64,000 nt of DNA from CAVXXD01 sp963765625. GTDB lineage: Bacteria > Actinomycetota > Geothermincolia > Geothermincolales > Geothermincolaceae. The DNA lies in NCBI GenBank assembly GCA_963765625.1, contig CAVXXD010000009.1, forward strand, positions 194,376-258,375. The letters are read 5' to 3'. The notes beneath the pieces are model-generated. The model made no database searches. It was not told the origin of the DNA and saw nothing but the letters and a program-made list of their open reading frames with translations. Every line of letters starts with the position of its first letter. Position 1 is the first letter of the stretch. This document shows, in pieces, positions 27,377-36,502 of the stretch. The position numbers were made by a program, and so were the translations under genes.

Positions 27377-28762
27377 ATGAACATTCCGGAGCCGCTGATG
27401 AAAGACATGCTCGAAGCGGAACATATCGGCCTGGAAGTGCAGGCCGGCAATATGTCCCCAGGCCAGGGGCTCAAGGAAGCTTCCCGTCTGGCGGACCTGC
27501 ACCCCTTATCCCCGCGTTTCTTCACGGTCCTCGGCATCATCGCCGATCCGTTGAACTGCTTTGCCAGTTCCTGGCCTGCCTACCTGTCCCTGGCCCGGTT
27601 AAAGGGGCGGCATTTCGACCCTGACCCCATCTACGAAAATCTGCTTGAGAGCACGATGATGCTCGAGGACGTCCTACTCGACGCGGACACACACCGGGAT
27701 GAAGCCGGCCAGTCACTGTATGGGTTCTTCGGCCCGGAAGCTCGCGCCGGGCGCCGTGATCACCTCCACACCCATCTTCTGTTACAGGACCTGCTCGAGC
27801 ACGGAGGTGCCTTCCCCTCGGGGCAGGCAAAACTCTATCTGAGAAAGAAAGCCCGGCTGCTGCCCCTGCTCTTGAACATGAAAGAAGGGCTCGAGGATAT
27901 CATGTCAAGCGAAGGACAAATCCCGGACCTGAGCAACCTCTTCCTGGTACTGGGTGCATATGGCTCAATCGATGCCTTGCCCCTATTGCTTAAAGGGCTG
28001 CGGTGGTGCACTGGCTATGCCCTCAACGAAGCAGTGCTCGCGCTGGTTAAAACAGGGTTTCAACATCCCGAAGCAGTCAGCGCCGCCGTGAAGAGCATGC
28101 TCGAAAGCGCGGGTGAGCATGAATGCAAAGTCGATGCCGTCGAAGTCCTCGATATGCTTGATCCTCTCGTAAGCGGCCAACGCGGCAAGCTCGACGACAA
28201 CGACAGCCTGCAGAAACTGGCCGAAGAAGATGTTACAACGCTCCTCTTGAGAAAACGCAGCCCATATATGTGCATGCACGAAACACCGGAGAACTCGCGG
28301 CCCTGGGAGCTCACCAAGACCTTCTTGCGAGAGGCTGAACTGCAGGACCGGGAAAGACCGGGCGCGTTGCCGGACCTTGAGCACTTCTGGTATCACCAGG
28401 AAGGATGGGAGACATTCGACGAGACCTGGAGCGATGAGGAATTGCTGGCGGACCTGCCGCGCCGCTACCGGCTCATCCTGGCCAAATTGCTTCGCTTTAC
28501 CTTACAACCGGAATTCGGCCGGGAGATGTCCCGGGCCTCAAGGGAATTTCTGGAGAAAGCCGGTCGCAAGAGGCCAATGCGAAATTTCGACGGGTGTCCC
28601 TTGTCGCAAGAAGAGATCGCCATGTACGAGCGGATGATATTCTCACACACGCTCAACAAACAGGGCCATTCACTGGCGCAGGAGTATCTCCAGCGAAACA
28701 ACCAGGACCTGTGGGACGACGAGCGGGAATTCCTTGAAGCACTCATCGTCGAAAAAGCATGA
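27377..28762 (+). CDS. hypothetical helical protein
   Basis: 461 residues from the ATG at 27377, with AAAGGAG at ideal spacing; the frame opens further upstream at 27302 without a ribosome site. The chain is rich in leucine helices and looks repeat-like (HEAT/TPR-like) in the first 300 residues, for example ALPLLLKGLRWCTGYALNEA. The C-terminus has a cluster of Trp and acidic residues. I do not recognise the family. It overlaps the following 53-codon frame by four bases (ATGA), implying coupling to the DUF4258/DUF2283 pair. That coupling may hint at a regulatory or toxin-antitoxin-like context. Confidence 0.6.
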   Translation: MNIPEPLMKDMLEAEHIGLEVQAGNMSPGQGLKEASRLADLHPLSPRFFTVLGIIADPLNCFASSWPAYLSLARLKGRHFDPDPIYENLLESTMMLEDVLLDADTHRDEAGQSLYGFFGPEARAGRRDHLHTHLLLQDLLEHGGAFPSGQAKLYLRKKARLLPLLLNMKEGLEDIMSSEGQIPDLSNLFLVLGAYGSIDALPLLLKGLRWCTGYALNEAVLALVKTGFQHPEAVSAAVKSMLESAGEHECKVDAVEVLDMLDPLVSGQRGKLDDNDSLQKLAEEDVTTLLLRKRSPYMCMHETPENSRPWELTKTFLREAELQDRERPGALPDLEHFWYHQEGWETFDETWSDEELLADLPRRYRLILAKLLRFTLQPEFGREMSRASREFLEKAGRKRPMRNFDGCPLSQEEIAMYERMIFSHTLNKQGHSLAQEYLQRNNQDLWDDEREFLEALIVEKA

Positions 28763-28920
28763 AGCCTGCGTCATTCTCCGCTCACGCGGAAGAGAGGGTC
28801 CACAGCCGCGGTACTACAAAACAAGAGATCCAGAAGGCTCTACGCTTTTCCGCCTGGAAGTTTGTCGAAGAAGAGGACAGACTGATGGTTGTCACTGTTT
28901 ACGTTTATTTCATCAAGTGA
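28759..28920 (+). CDS. shortened DUF4258-like protein
   Basis: A 53-codon frame, MKPASFSAHAEERVHSRG..., ending VVTVYVYFIK. The first 30 residues match the start of DUF4258 proteins (S-x-HA-x-ERV-x-x-RG) and the end matches their terminal VTVY strand. The central strands usual in the ~75-90 residue family are missing, so an internal deletion is likely. It overlaps the upstream stop by ATGA and is followed 10 bases later by a DUF2283 gene. DUF4258-DUF2283 pairs are common and often proposed to be toxin-antitoxin-like. Here the toxin-side partner may be inactive. The identification is from memory of the family and moderate. Confidence 0.45.
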   Translation: MKPASFSAHAEERVHSRGTTKQEIQKALRFSAWKFVEEEDRLMVVTVYVYFIK

Positions 28921-28930
28921 GGACAGCGTC

Positions 28931-29137
28931 ATGCACATCACGTACGACTCCGAAGTAGATGCACTGTATATCCGTTTCCTGGACACTACCGTCACAACCC
29001 ACCACGTGTCTGAAGGGGTAGCAGTAGACTACGATACGGCGGGCAAGATCGCCGGGATAGAGATCCTCGACGTCTCCGACCGGCTGGCTGATCGTGAGGT
29101 CCTGCGCGAAGTGACACTCGACACTTCAAACCTTTAG
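28931..29137 (+). CDS. DUF2283 family protein
   Basis: 68 residues, the typical size. The signature MHITYDSEVDALYIRF and the later IAGIEILDVSDRL are diagnostic for DUF2283, a small beta-rich family with no assigned biochemical role. It often sits downstream of a DUF4258 gene, and the putative truncated DUF4258 here is 10 bases upstream. The start ATG at 28931 is fixed by the family N-terminus. Confidence 0.85.
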   Translation: MHITYDSEVDALYIRFLDTTVTTHHVSEGVAVDYDTAGKIAGIEILDVSDRLADREVLREVTLDTSNL

Positions 29138-29166
29138 CATCCACAGGCCATCCAGCGCCCTGCCCT

Positions 29167-30369
29167 CTAGTCGAGGTAGTCCTTGAGCTGCTGGCTGCGG
29201 GAAGGGTGCCGCAGCTTGGAGAGGGTCTTGGACTCGATCTGGCGGATGCGCTCGCGGGTGACCCCGAACTCCCGTCCCACTTCCTCCAGGGTGTGGGGGT
29301 GGCCGTCAACGATGCCATAGCGCAGACGGATGATCTGCTTCTCGCGGTCGTTCAAGGTGTCCAGCACGCTCTCCAGTTGCTCCTGCAGCAGGACAAAGGA
29401 TGCGGCGTCGATGGGCACCACCGCGTCGGAGTCCTCGATGAAATCGCTCAGGTGAGAGTCTCCCTCCTCGCCGATGGGGGTCTCCAGGGAGACGGGCTCC
29501 TGGGAGACCTTGAGGACCTCCCGCACCTTCTCCGGCGTGAGCTCCATCTGCTTGGCGATCTCTTCCGGTGTGGGGTCACGCCCCAGTTCCTGCAGGAGCT
29601 GGCGCTGCACCCGGATAAGCTTATTGATGGTCTCCACCATGTGCACGGGGATGCGGATAGTGCGTGCCTGGTCGGCGATGGCCCGGGTGATGGCCTGGCG
29701 TATCCACCAGGTGGCGTAGGTGGAGAACTTGAAGCCCCGGTGGTAATCATATTTCTCTACGGCACGGATGAGGCCGAGGTTGCCTTCCTGGATGAGGTCG
29801 AGGAAGAGCATGCCCCTCCCGACATAGCGCTTGGCGATGGAGACGACCAGCCGCAGGTTGGCTTCCACCAGCTTGCGCTTGGCGCTCTGGCCTTCCCGCT
29901 CCCGGCGGCGCAACGCGCGAGCCTCCTCCCGCGTAAGCTCGCCCGCCTCTTCCTCCAGGCGCAGGCTGGCTTCTTCGCCCGCCTCGATCTTTTTGGCCAG
30001 TTCCACTTCCTTGGCCGCGGTGAGCAGTGGGACCTTGCCTATCTCCTTTAAGTACATACGGACCGGGTCGTTGCCGGAAGCATGCAGGGCGAGGCTGAGG
30101 TCTTCCTTCGCTTTTTTCTCTTCTTCCTGCTCTTCCTCGTATTCGTAGGCTTCCTTCTCCATATTTCTGAGGGATTCCGCGGAAGGCCCCTCTACGATCT
30201 CGATATCCAGTTCGCTGATGAGGGTATAGATGTTATCGGTCTGTTCGGGGGTCAGGTCCAGCTCCTCCAGGGCGTCCTCGATCTCCTCCTGGGTGAGGAC
30301 ACCGCGGCCTTGCCCCTGAGAAAGCAATTCCTTTACTTCTTCGTAATCAACGTCCTTCAAGTCCACCAT
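29167..30369 (-). CDS. rpoD: primary RNA polymerase sigma factor RpoD (SigA)
   Basis: 400 residues from the ATG at 30369, chosen because GGAAAGGA lies just upstream; the longer frame begins 12 codons earlier. Region 1.1 is present and acidic. Region 1.2 reads DPVRMYLKEIGKVPLLTAA. Region 2 has the core-binding and -10 elements (NLGLIRAVEKYDYHRGFKFS, then YATWWIRQAITRAI). Region 4.2 has the helix-turn-helix TLEEVGREFGVTRERIRQIE, which contacts -35 elements. It directs housekeeping transcription. The gene stands alone and has a perfect 17-bp palindrome about 46 bases upstream. Confidence 0.96.
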   Translation of the reverse strand: MVDLKDVDYEEVKELLSQGQGRGVLTQEEIEDALEELDLTPEQTDNIYTLISELDIEIVEGPSAESLRNMEKEAYEYEEEQEEEKKAKEDLSLALHASGNDPVRMYLKEIGKVPLLTAAKEVELAKKIEAGEEASLRLEEEAGELTREEARALRRREREGQSAKRKLVEANLRLVVSIAKRYVGRGMLFLDLIQEGNLGLIRAVEKYDYHRGFKFSTYATWWIRQAITRAIADQARTIRIPVHMVETINKLIRVQRQLLQELGRDPTPEEIAKQMELTPEKVREVLKVSQEPVSLETPIGEEGDSHLSDFIEDSDAVVPIDAASFVLLQEQLESVLDTLNDREKQIIRLRYGIVDGHPHTLEEVGREFGVTRERIRQIESKTLSKLRHPSRSQQLKDYLD

Positions 30370-30414
30370 GCGGAAGTCCTTTCCTGCCCCAATAACGAGC
30401 CCCATGTTGCAAGC

Positions 30415-30431
30415 TTACCATATTATGGTAA
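30415..30431. promoter_or_regulatory. 17-bp perfect palindrome upstream of rpoD
   Basis: TTACCATA-T-TATGGTAA is an exact inverted repeat with a one-base centre, 46 bases before the chosen rpoD start. The size and position fit a dimeric repressor operator. The half-site TATGGTAA recurs at 4530-4537, upstream of the membrane protein/CrtI-like operon. Confidence 0.5.
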
Positions 30432-30500
30432 TCATTGTTGCTTGGATAGCTGATCCACCACAACATGCCTGCCACTTGAAGCGATAAGGCCTGGCTTGAA

Positions 30501-30534
30501 GAAGCAGGCCCGGCAATTACGCCGAGCCCGCTTC
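30501..30534 (-). terminator. hairpin terminator between the Ycf48-like gene and rpoD
   Basis: On the minus strand a 14-bp stem with two mismatches, GAAGCGGGCTCGGC against GCCGGGCCTGCTTC, with a six-base loop lies 22 bases after the stop at 30556. The following T-tract is poor (TTCAAG), so termination strength is uncertain. Confidence 0.5.
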
Positions 30535-30555
30535 TTTGAAACAGATGCTATAGCT

Positions 30556-32263
30556 CTAATGCCGGCGGCGGCGGCGTTTCACGCCGCGTCCCAGTGAGAG
30601 CAAGCCGATCATGCTGCCGAAGGCCAGGGCGGCAGTGCCGGCACCCGAACCGCAGGCAGCCGAAACGGTGAAACCGCCGGACAGAGTGCCCGGTGCGCCG
30701 ACCTGGTTGGTGACCACGACGTCGTAGACTCCCACCTCAGCGCCGAAGAGGCCTACGGAACACGTCAGTTCGTTCTGGGATATGATGGTGACATTGTATC
30801 CCTCTATCGCGCCGGTGGCGTTCACCATGCTCACTGTCGCGCCGGGCAGGAAGCCGCTTCCGGTGATGCGGAGCTCGGCGGATAAAGTGAGCTGCATGCT
30901 CGAATTGGGGGTGACGGATGTCACCGTGACGGGAAGGGCCACCAGGAAGACCACGCGATTGGAGGTCCCCGCCGAAGTGACCACCGTGACCTCCTTGACG
31001 CCACCCGCTATCTGAGGGCACCGTCACCGTTATGGCATTGCTCGACCAGGAGGTGTAGGAAGCCGCTTCCGCCCCGCTGAAGAGAACCTTGGAGGTCCCG
31101 CGCGTGGCGCCGAAGTCGCTCCCGCTTATGGTCACGGTATCACCCACCAGCGCGTACGGCGGGGTGATGGCCGCGATGTCCGGCAGGGAATCTCCACCCT
31201 TGACGGTGCGCAGGATATCGGCGCCGGTGCTGGTGCTGTTCCCTCCCCCGGCCCAGGCTTTCGAGGCATCGACCGAAGCGACGCAGAACAGGTGCCTCAG
31301 GAGGGTGTTGGAATAGACGCTCGTCCAGGTGCTTCCGTTGTTGGTGGTCTTAACGATCTTCGCTCCGGTCGGCAGAACGGGCGTTTTCCCGGATGCCCAG
31401 ACAATGCCGTCGCCCGTGGCGGAAAGGCCCCAGAAATCGGTGCCCGAAGAGGTGTAGGGGGTGGTCCAGGTGGCCCCGCCGTCGGTGCTGTGCATGATGA
31501 CCCCGCTACCCGACACCCAGACGTCGGAGGCATCGAGGGCCTGGACGTTCATCAGCAGCGGGGCTCCGCTCGGCGTCACGTTCTCCCAGAGCAGTCCCAT
31601 GCTGTTCGTCTTCAGGACCGTTCCCGAAACGGAGACGGTCCCGTTGGTGAGCGCCCCCCCGGCAACCCAGGCGTTGAAGTTATCTACGGCGGATACGCGG
31701 GACAGGACCCCTTGAAGGACCGTCTGGGTGTAAAGAACGGCCCAGGTGCCCCCTCCGTCCGTCGTCCTCATGATATTACTGTTGAGCAGGGCGTCGGTGG
31801 TAATCGCCCAGGCGTTGTACTCGTCAACCGCGCCGATGTCCGGTATTCCCTCGATCAGCGCCTCGGAAGTGTAGACGGCGTTCCAGTTGGTCCCGCCGTC
31901 GGTGGTTTTATACACGTTGCGATCGCCGGAAGCCCAGGCGGTGCTGGCGTCGACCACGGATATGGAAGAAAACGGCTGCGCCGGCCAGATGCCCGAAACG
32001 CTCTTCTGCTTGACCCAGTTTGCCCCTCCGTCGGTGGTTTTAAGGATAAAACCCTGGGTGAGGCTATACCCGACCGCCCAGGCGGTATTGGCATCCACGG
32101 CCTCCATGTCCAGGATGGAGATCCCGGAGATGCCGGTTTCGGTCCAGTCGCTGTTGGCCGCCACGGCGGCGGTGCCTCCCCCAAGCAACGGAAGTGTCAG
32201 GATGCTGAGGACCAGAATAATGAGAACGGACAAATAGGCCGAGGTCCCTCTGGGATTTCGCAT
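30556..32263 (-). CDS. secreted Ycf48/BNR-like beta-propeller with TIG domains (frameshifted)
   Basis: Read through one frameshift near 31,007 this is ~568 residues. It has a signal peptide (SVLIILVLSILTLPLLGGGTAAVA) and about seven blades with TTDGG-x-x-W motifs, as in Ycf48/BNR photosynthesis-assembly-like and exo-alpha-sialidase propellers. Two TIG/IPT domains follow (ALVGDTVTISGSDFGATRG and a second). The C-terminal tail has a hydrophobic segment followed by GRGVKRRRRRH. That tail resembles a membrane or sorting anchor without a clear LPXTG. Without the shift the chain would end early in an unrelated frame. The single extra base lies in AGCGGGTGGCG and is probably an error, although phase variation is possible. 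Confidence 0.7.
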
Positions 32264-32478
32264 TTCTCGTTTCCCCCTCTTTTTTGTCGTGGCTACTTCG
32301 ACTTAAGCTTGTGTTCGGATTAATAATGCATACTCTATTTTATGATTAGACCAGGCTTTTCAGTCAATAGCTATACAAGAGATGTTACATGTTACATTGT
32401 TGTGGCTTGAGCGGACGTTGTCTTTCTCGACCCCAGTGGCTTGATATAAGATAGGTTACACATGGAAGAGGTGGTCGT

Positions 32479-33540
32479 GTGGATAAGGTTTATCCGGTAA
32501 ACAAAAAGCCCACAAAGAGACCCAACGAACGTTCCCCAATTTTTTTCAAGACTCTCGACCTCGCGATGGTCGGCGCCTTTCACGTCTGCCGCGGGATGGT
32601 GCAATTGACGCCGTCCCGGGTAGCCTATGCCCTGGCCGACCTGGCCGCGATGTCCGCCCTGGCCTTGCGGCCGCGCACGCGTCGGAAGCTGCTGGCCACC
32701 ATCGCCGAAGCCCTGCCGGACGCCGGCCGGTGGCAGGTATACCGCATAGCGCTGGGTTCCGCCTCCATGTTCTTCAAGCCCATGCTGGCGTTCTTCCTCT
32801 TCGGCAGGCACAAGGAGCGCTACATGAGCGAGCTCAAGGTGGAAGGGCTGCACTACCTGGAAGAAGCGGACGCGCGGGGCAAGGGGGTGCTGTTAGTGTT
32901 CACCCACGTCGGCCCCATAGTGCTGCTGCTCCCCACCATGACCGACCTGGGGTTCACTTACACGCTGGTCACCTACAAGGCCGAGTCTACCCCGCTGCCG
33001 CGCTACGTGAAAGCCATGCAAGTGTACGGGACCGGCCTGGGATGCGACCCCGAGCTGCCTGGCATCTTCCCGGGCAACGACGCCCCCCGGCAGGTAAGGG
33101 AGGCGCTGGCCCGGGGCAAACGGGTGGGCATCGCCGTCGACGCCAAGGGGCCCGGCGTGGCGGATTTCCTCGGGCGCCCGGCCGCGCTGGCCACCGGCAT
33201 AGCCAGCTTCGCGCTGGAGAACGGGACACCCATCGTGCCCGCGATGATCCTCGACGGCAAAGGGGGCCGGGGTTTCAAGCGACGCCTGGTTATCCACCCG
33301 CCCCTCTCCTGTGAACTCACCGGGGACCGGAGAGCGGACATCGCCGCCATCATGTGCGAAGCGGCGGCGGCGGGAGAGCGGCAGATCCGCGAGGAGCCTT
33401 CGCAGTGGTTGAGCTGGTTCGGCCTGCGCGACATGTGGGAAGAGGCCGTGAACCTGGCCGCCGAGCGGGGCGCAGCCGCAAGGGAAGCGCAGCCCGTGGG
33501 GCAGCTTGCGCCCGAACTCGTGGAGGCCGTCAGTTCGTAG
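32479..33540 (+). CDS. lysophospholipid acyltransferase-like protein (LpxL/HtrB superfamily)
   Basis: 353 residues from a GTG at 32479 with GAAGAGG upstream. The central region reads GVLLVFTHVGPIVLLLPTM near residue 135, in the place of the HxxxxD/E active-site block. It is followed by RQVREALARGKRVGIAVDAKG and FLGRPAALATGIASFALENG, the arrangement of bacterial lauroyl/phosphatidylinositol mannoside acyltransferases. After the His the canonical acidic residue is not obvious, so activity is uncertain. The expected site is the inner membrane face, transferring an acyl chain to a glycolipid or phospholipid. Its last 11 bases overlap the convergent secreted protein gene. Confidence 0.7.
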   Translation: MDKVYPVNKKPTKRPNERSPIFFKTLDLAMVGAFHVCRGMVQLTPSRVAYALADLAAMSALALRPRTRRKLLATIAEALPDAGRWQVYRIALGSASMFFKPMLAFFLFGRHKERYMSELKVEGLHYLEEADARGKGVLLVFTHVGPIVLLLPTMTDLGFTYTLVTYKAESTPLPRYVKAMQVYGTGLGCDPELPGIFPGNDAPRQVREALARGKRVGIAVDAKGPGVADFLGRPAALATGIASFALENGTPIVPAMILDGKGGRGFKRRLVIHPPLSCELTGDRRADIAAIMCEAAAAGERQIREEPSQWLSWFGLRDMWEEAVNLAAERGAAAREAQPVGQLAPELVEAVSS

Positions 33541-36322
33541 AAGGCGTATATCCCACCACGTCATGGCCGCCGGTCCACTCGCCCCGGAAGTCGAAGTACA
33601 TCGGCCGCTCCGCCACGATATTGTCTCCAGCACTCACTTTGAGCTTCACGGAAAGCTGGCAGTTCTCGCCGGCATCCTGGTTGACGAAGATGGTCACCCG
33701 GCTTCCGGCGGGCACCAACACCGTCCTGACCGGCGTTGATCCGGCTTCCTGCTTCTGGTAGATGACCTCCACCCCCTCTTGCTGCTTGAGGTAGGTGATC
33801 TCCACAACGGCATCGGTGGTCCCGGGGTTCTGCAGGCAGAGCCACTCGTGGAAGCCTTCCCCGGTATAGCCCTCGGCGAAGAGCCACTCGGCACCGGCCG
33901 CCGGAGCGCCTGTCACGCAATGGCCGCCCGTCCACGTTTCTTTATAGTTGAAGTACATGGGGCGCTCGGCCAGGAAGTCGGACTCCGAGGTGAGCCTGAC
34001 GGAGACGTCCTTCTCCGCCGGCACCTCGTTCCAGACGAACACGGTGGAACGCTTGCCGGCCTCCACGGTGTAGGTCTTGGTCACGTTGGCACCCTGCCCC
34101 TCTCCCAGTTGGTAAACGGCGTCTATGGTGATCTCGGCATCACCGGGGTTCTGCAGGGCTAGGTACTCGTTGAAGGTCGACTGGGTGTTGCCCTCGGCGA
34201 AGTAGTACTCCCTGGACAGGGCGGGCGTTCCCGTGACGCAGTGGCCTCCCGTCCAGTGCAGGTCTCCCGAGGGGCCCAGGTAGTCGAAGTACATGGAGCG
34301 TTCGGCCACCACCGGCTGAGTACTCTCCAGTTTGAGCGAGGCCTGGTAATCGGGGCCGAGTATGTCGTTGACCTTGAAGGTCCCTCGAGAATGTGGCCCG
34401 ACGGCGTAACCGGTTCTCACCTTCTCCCCTTGTTCCTGGGTCTGGAAGAAGAAGGTCAGGTCCGCGGCCGCGTCCCCGGGGTTGAGGACGCATACATATT
34501 CCTCGAAACCCTCGCCGGTATAGCCTTCGGCGAAGTACCAGGTAGTGGTGGGAGCGGTAGCGCCTATGGCATCGTGGCCGCCGGTCACCTCACCCTTGTA
34601 ATCGAAGTACATGGGCCTCTCCACCACGATGGGCTGTTCGGATACGACCCTGGCCGATACTTCCTTGCCGGCACCCACCATCACGTTGACGTCGATGGTC
34701 ACCCGGGAGCCGGCGGGGACGCTCAACACCTGGTCCCGGGCGGTGCCGTCGGGGAACATGTAGGTGATAAGGACGTTGGCGGCGGTAGCCCCGGGGTTGC
34801 CCAGGCAGAGGTACTCCTGGAAACCTTCTGCGGTGCAGCCCTCGGCGAAGTAGAAGTTGAAGGCGTCGTGCGCGAAGGTGACCGCTATGGAGTGATCGGC
34901 GGTGACGTTTTCAAAGGTGTATGAAGTGACGGGCCCCGGGGAGATACCGTCCACCAGCACGTCGGCCACGTGGTGGCCGGCGTCCGGGGTGATGGCGAAG
35001 GTCTGGTCGGAGCCGTAATCGACTACCACTGACCCGGAAGGGCTGATGGAGCCGTTGGGGCCGGCCGAAGCGGTAATGATGCGGGAGCCGATGGCGAAGG
35101 TGGCGCTGATGGTGTGGCCGGCGGTGACGTTTTCAAAGGTGTAGCTGGACACCGCGCCCACGCTGGTGCCGTCCACCTCAACGTCGGCCACGTGGTAGTC
35201 GGCGTCGGGGATGATGGCGAAGGTCTGGTTGGAGCCGTAGTCCGCGCTCACCGTCCCGGAGGGAGTGATGGAGCCGTTGGCTCCGGCCGTGGCGACTATA
35301 TCGTAAGTGTTGATGGCGAAGGTTGCCGCCACCGCATGGTTCCCGGTTACGCCGGAGATGCCGTAGTCCATCCCCGCGGGATCGGTGACCGTGACGGCAT
35401 CGCCGTTATCGGTGACGCCCGCGATGTGCCATCCGGGGTCGGGGGTGATGCTGGTCGGGGCGGCGTCGAGCCCGTTGAGCACTACCTGGCTGGCCGGGGC
35501 CACGGTGCCATAACCGCCGGCGATGTTGGCGTTGACGGTGTAGGGAATGAGATCGGCCTCATACCAGATGCGGTCGGTCACGACGTTGTCCCAGCCGTCC
35601 CAGACCATGTGAGGCTGGCCGTCCGGGTCCACGGCTATCTGGGGGGAATAGTTCCAGTAGGAATTGGTGGAGATGGTCCGGGGATCGGTCCACCCCGTTC
35701 CCAGATTGTCGCAGTAGTAGACGTAGCTATGGCCGTTGGCGCCCTGCCCCTCCCAGGCCACGTAAGGATGGCTTGCCGCGTCCATCGCTATCCGGGGATA
35801 GCGCTGATCGTAGGAGGTCTGCGTGGAAAGCTGCCTCGGGGCGGTCCAGCCGCCACCGGAGGCGTTGGCGCAGTAGATCTGGAAGTGAGTGTCCGGGCCG
35901 CCGTACCCGTACCACACGATATGGGGGCACCCTGCCGCATCCACTACTATCCGGGGGTCGTACTGGTAGTAAGGCTGGGTGTTGACCGTCACCGGTTCTT
36001 CCCAGCCCTCACCGGAATTGGTGGTGTAGTGGATATCAAAATGCACCTGGCTGGGGTCGTTTATATGGATAAATTCCTCCTCGGTCAGGAATTGATAACC
36101 ATACCAGGCAACGTGGGGGTGGCCTTCCGGGTCCAGAGCTATCTGGGGCTCGTACTGATTTAGAAGCAGCGTTCCCGTCAACAGGGCGGGAGTTCCCCAG
36201 CCCGAGCCCGGGTCGGCATTGTAATAAACTTCGTCTATGCTGCTTTCGCCTAGCGCGGACCATACCGCCTGGGGGTTGCCCGCGGCGTCCAGCGCCATCT
36301 GGGGCTTTTTGTTGGCGGCCAT
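33530..36322 (-). CDS. secreted multidomain protein with four FAEG/WTGGH modules, 5' end missing
   Basis: 930 residues are readable. Residues ~1-250 are repeats of the type ALDPEGHPHVAWYG (a propeller-like series). Three ~70-residue beta-sandwich repeats follow (ATFAINTYDIVATAGANGSI and relatives, InlB/Big-like). The last ~420 residues are four FAEG...ERPMYF...WTGGH modules. Modules one to four match, in the same order, those of the protein at 4599-7064. No signal peptide is present, and just upstream the frame hits a stop while base composition drops sharply. The true 5' end was therefore lost at the join with the algal piece. The 3' end overlaps the acyltransferase-like gene by 11 bases. 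Confidence 0.8.
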   Translation of the reverse strand: MAANKKPQMALDAAGNPQAVWSALGESSIDEVYYNADPGSGWGTPALLTGTLLLNQYEPQIALDPEGHPHVAWYGYQFLTEEEFIHINDPSQVHFDIHYTTNSGEGWEEPVTVNTQPYYQYDPRIVVDAAGCPHIVWYGYGGPDTHFQIYCANASGGGWTAPRQLSTQTSYDQRYPRIAMDAASHPYVAWEGQGANGHSYVYYCDNLGTGWTDPRTISTNSYWNYSPQIAVDPDGQPHMVWDGWDNVVTDRIWYEADLIPYTVNANIAGGYGTVAPASQVVLNGLDAAPTSITPDPGWHIAGVTDNGDAVTVTDPAGMDYGISGVTGNHAVAATFAINTYDIVATAGANGSITPSGTVSADYGSNQTFAIIPDADYHVADVEVDGTSVGAVSSYTFENVTAGHTISATFAIGSRIITASAGPNGSISPSGSVVVDYGSDQTFAITPDAGHHVADVLVDGISPGPVTSYTFENVTADHSIAVTFAHDAFNFYFAEGCTAEGFQEYLCLGNPGATAANVLITYMFPDGTARDQVLSVPAGSRVTIDVNVMVGAGKEVSARVVSEQPIVVERPMYFDYKGEVTGGHDAIGATAPTTTWYFAEGYTGEGFEEYVCVLNPGDAAADLTFFFQTQEQGEKVRTGYAVGPHSRGTFKVNDILGPDYQASLKLESTQPVVAERSMYFDYLGPSGDLHWTGGHCVTGTPALSREYYFAEGNTQSTFNEYLALQNPGDAEITIDAVYQLGEGQGANVTKTYTVEAGKRSTVFVWNEVPAEKDVSVRLTSESDFLAERPMYFNYKETWTGGHCVTGAPAAGAEWLFAEGYTGEGFHEWLCLQNPGTTDAVVEITYLKQQEGVEVIYQKQEAGSTPVRTVLVPAGSRVTIFVNQDAGENCQLSVKLKVSAGDNIVAERPMYFDFRGEWTGGHDVVGYTPSTN

Positions 36323-36502
36323 GCGCCGGATTCATCTGAGCCGTTGCTGCGGGCTTGTTCCCTAAATAATCAATAGCATTGCTCATCAGCCTTCAAGTGC
36401 CAGAGGGCAATTTGTATGTACCCTGTATCCCCTCACAACATCAAATTATAGTTTATTTCGTTCCGAGCTTCTGTAATTTCTAAGGCCCTTTCCTGGTTGC
36501 AG
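36323..36502. other. join between bacterial and algal sequence; upstream intron end
   Basis: The secreted protein frame on the minus strand stops at 36332-36334 and GC content falls from bacterial to about 40%. From roughly 36,340 the sequence looks like a eukaryotic intron, ending with TTGCAG at 36,502 before the first SOQ1 exon. The exact breakpoint cannot be fixed from sequence alone. I see no gene here. Confidence 0.6.

Noticed and set aside
28759..29137. A functional toxin-antitoxin module
   Set aside because: The DUF4258 side lacks its central strands, and toxin activity of this family is not established.
4599..36322. LPXTG-sortase display system for the large secreted proteins
   Set aside because: None of the C-termini has an LPXTG motif and no sortase gene is present. 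Only the Ycf48-like protein ends with a hydrophobic and basic tail.
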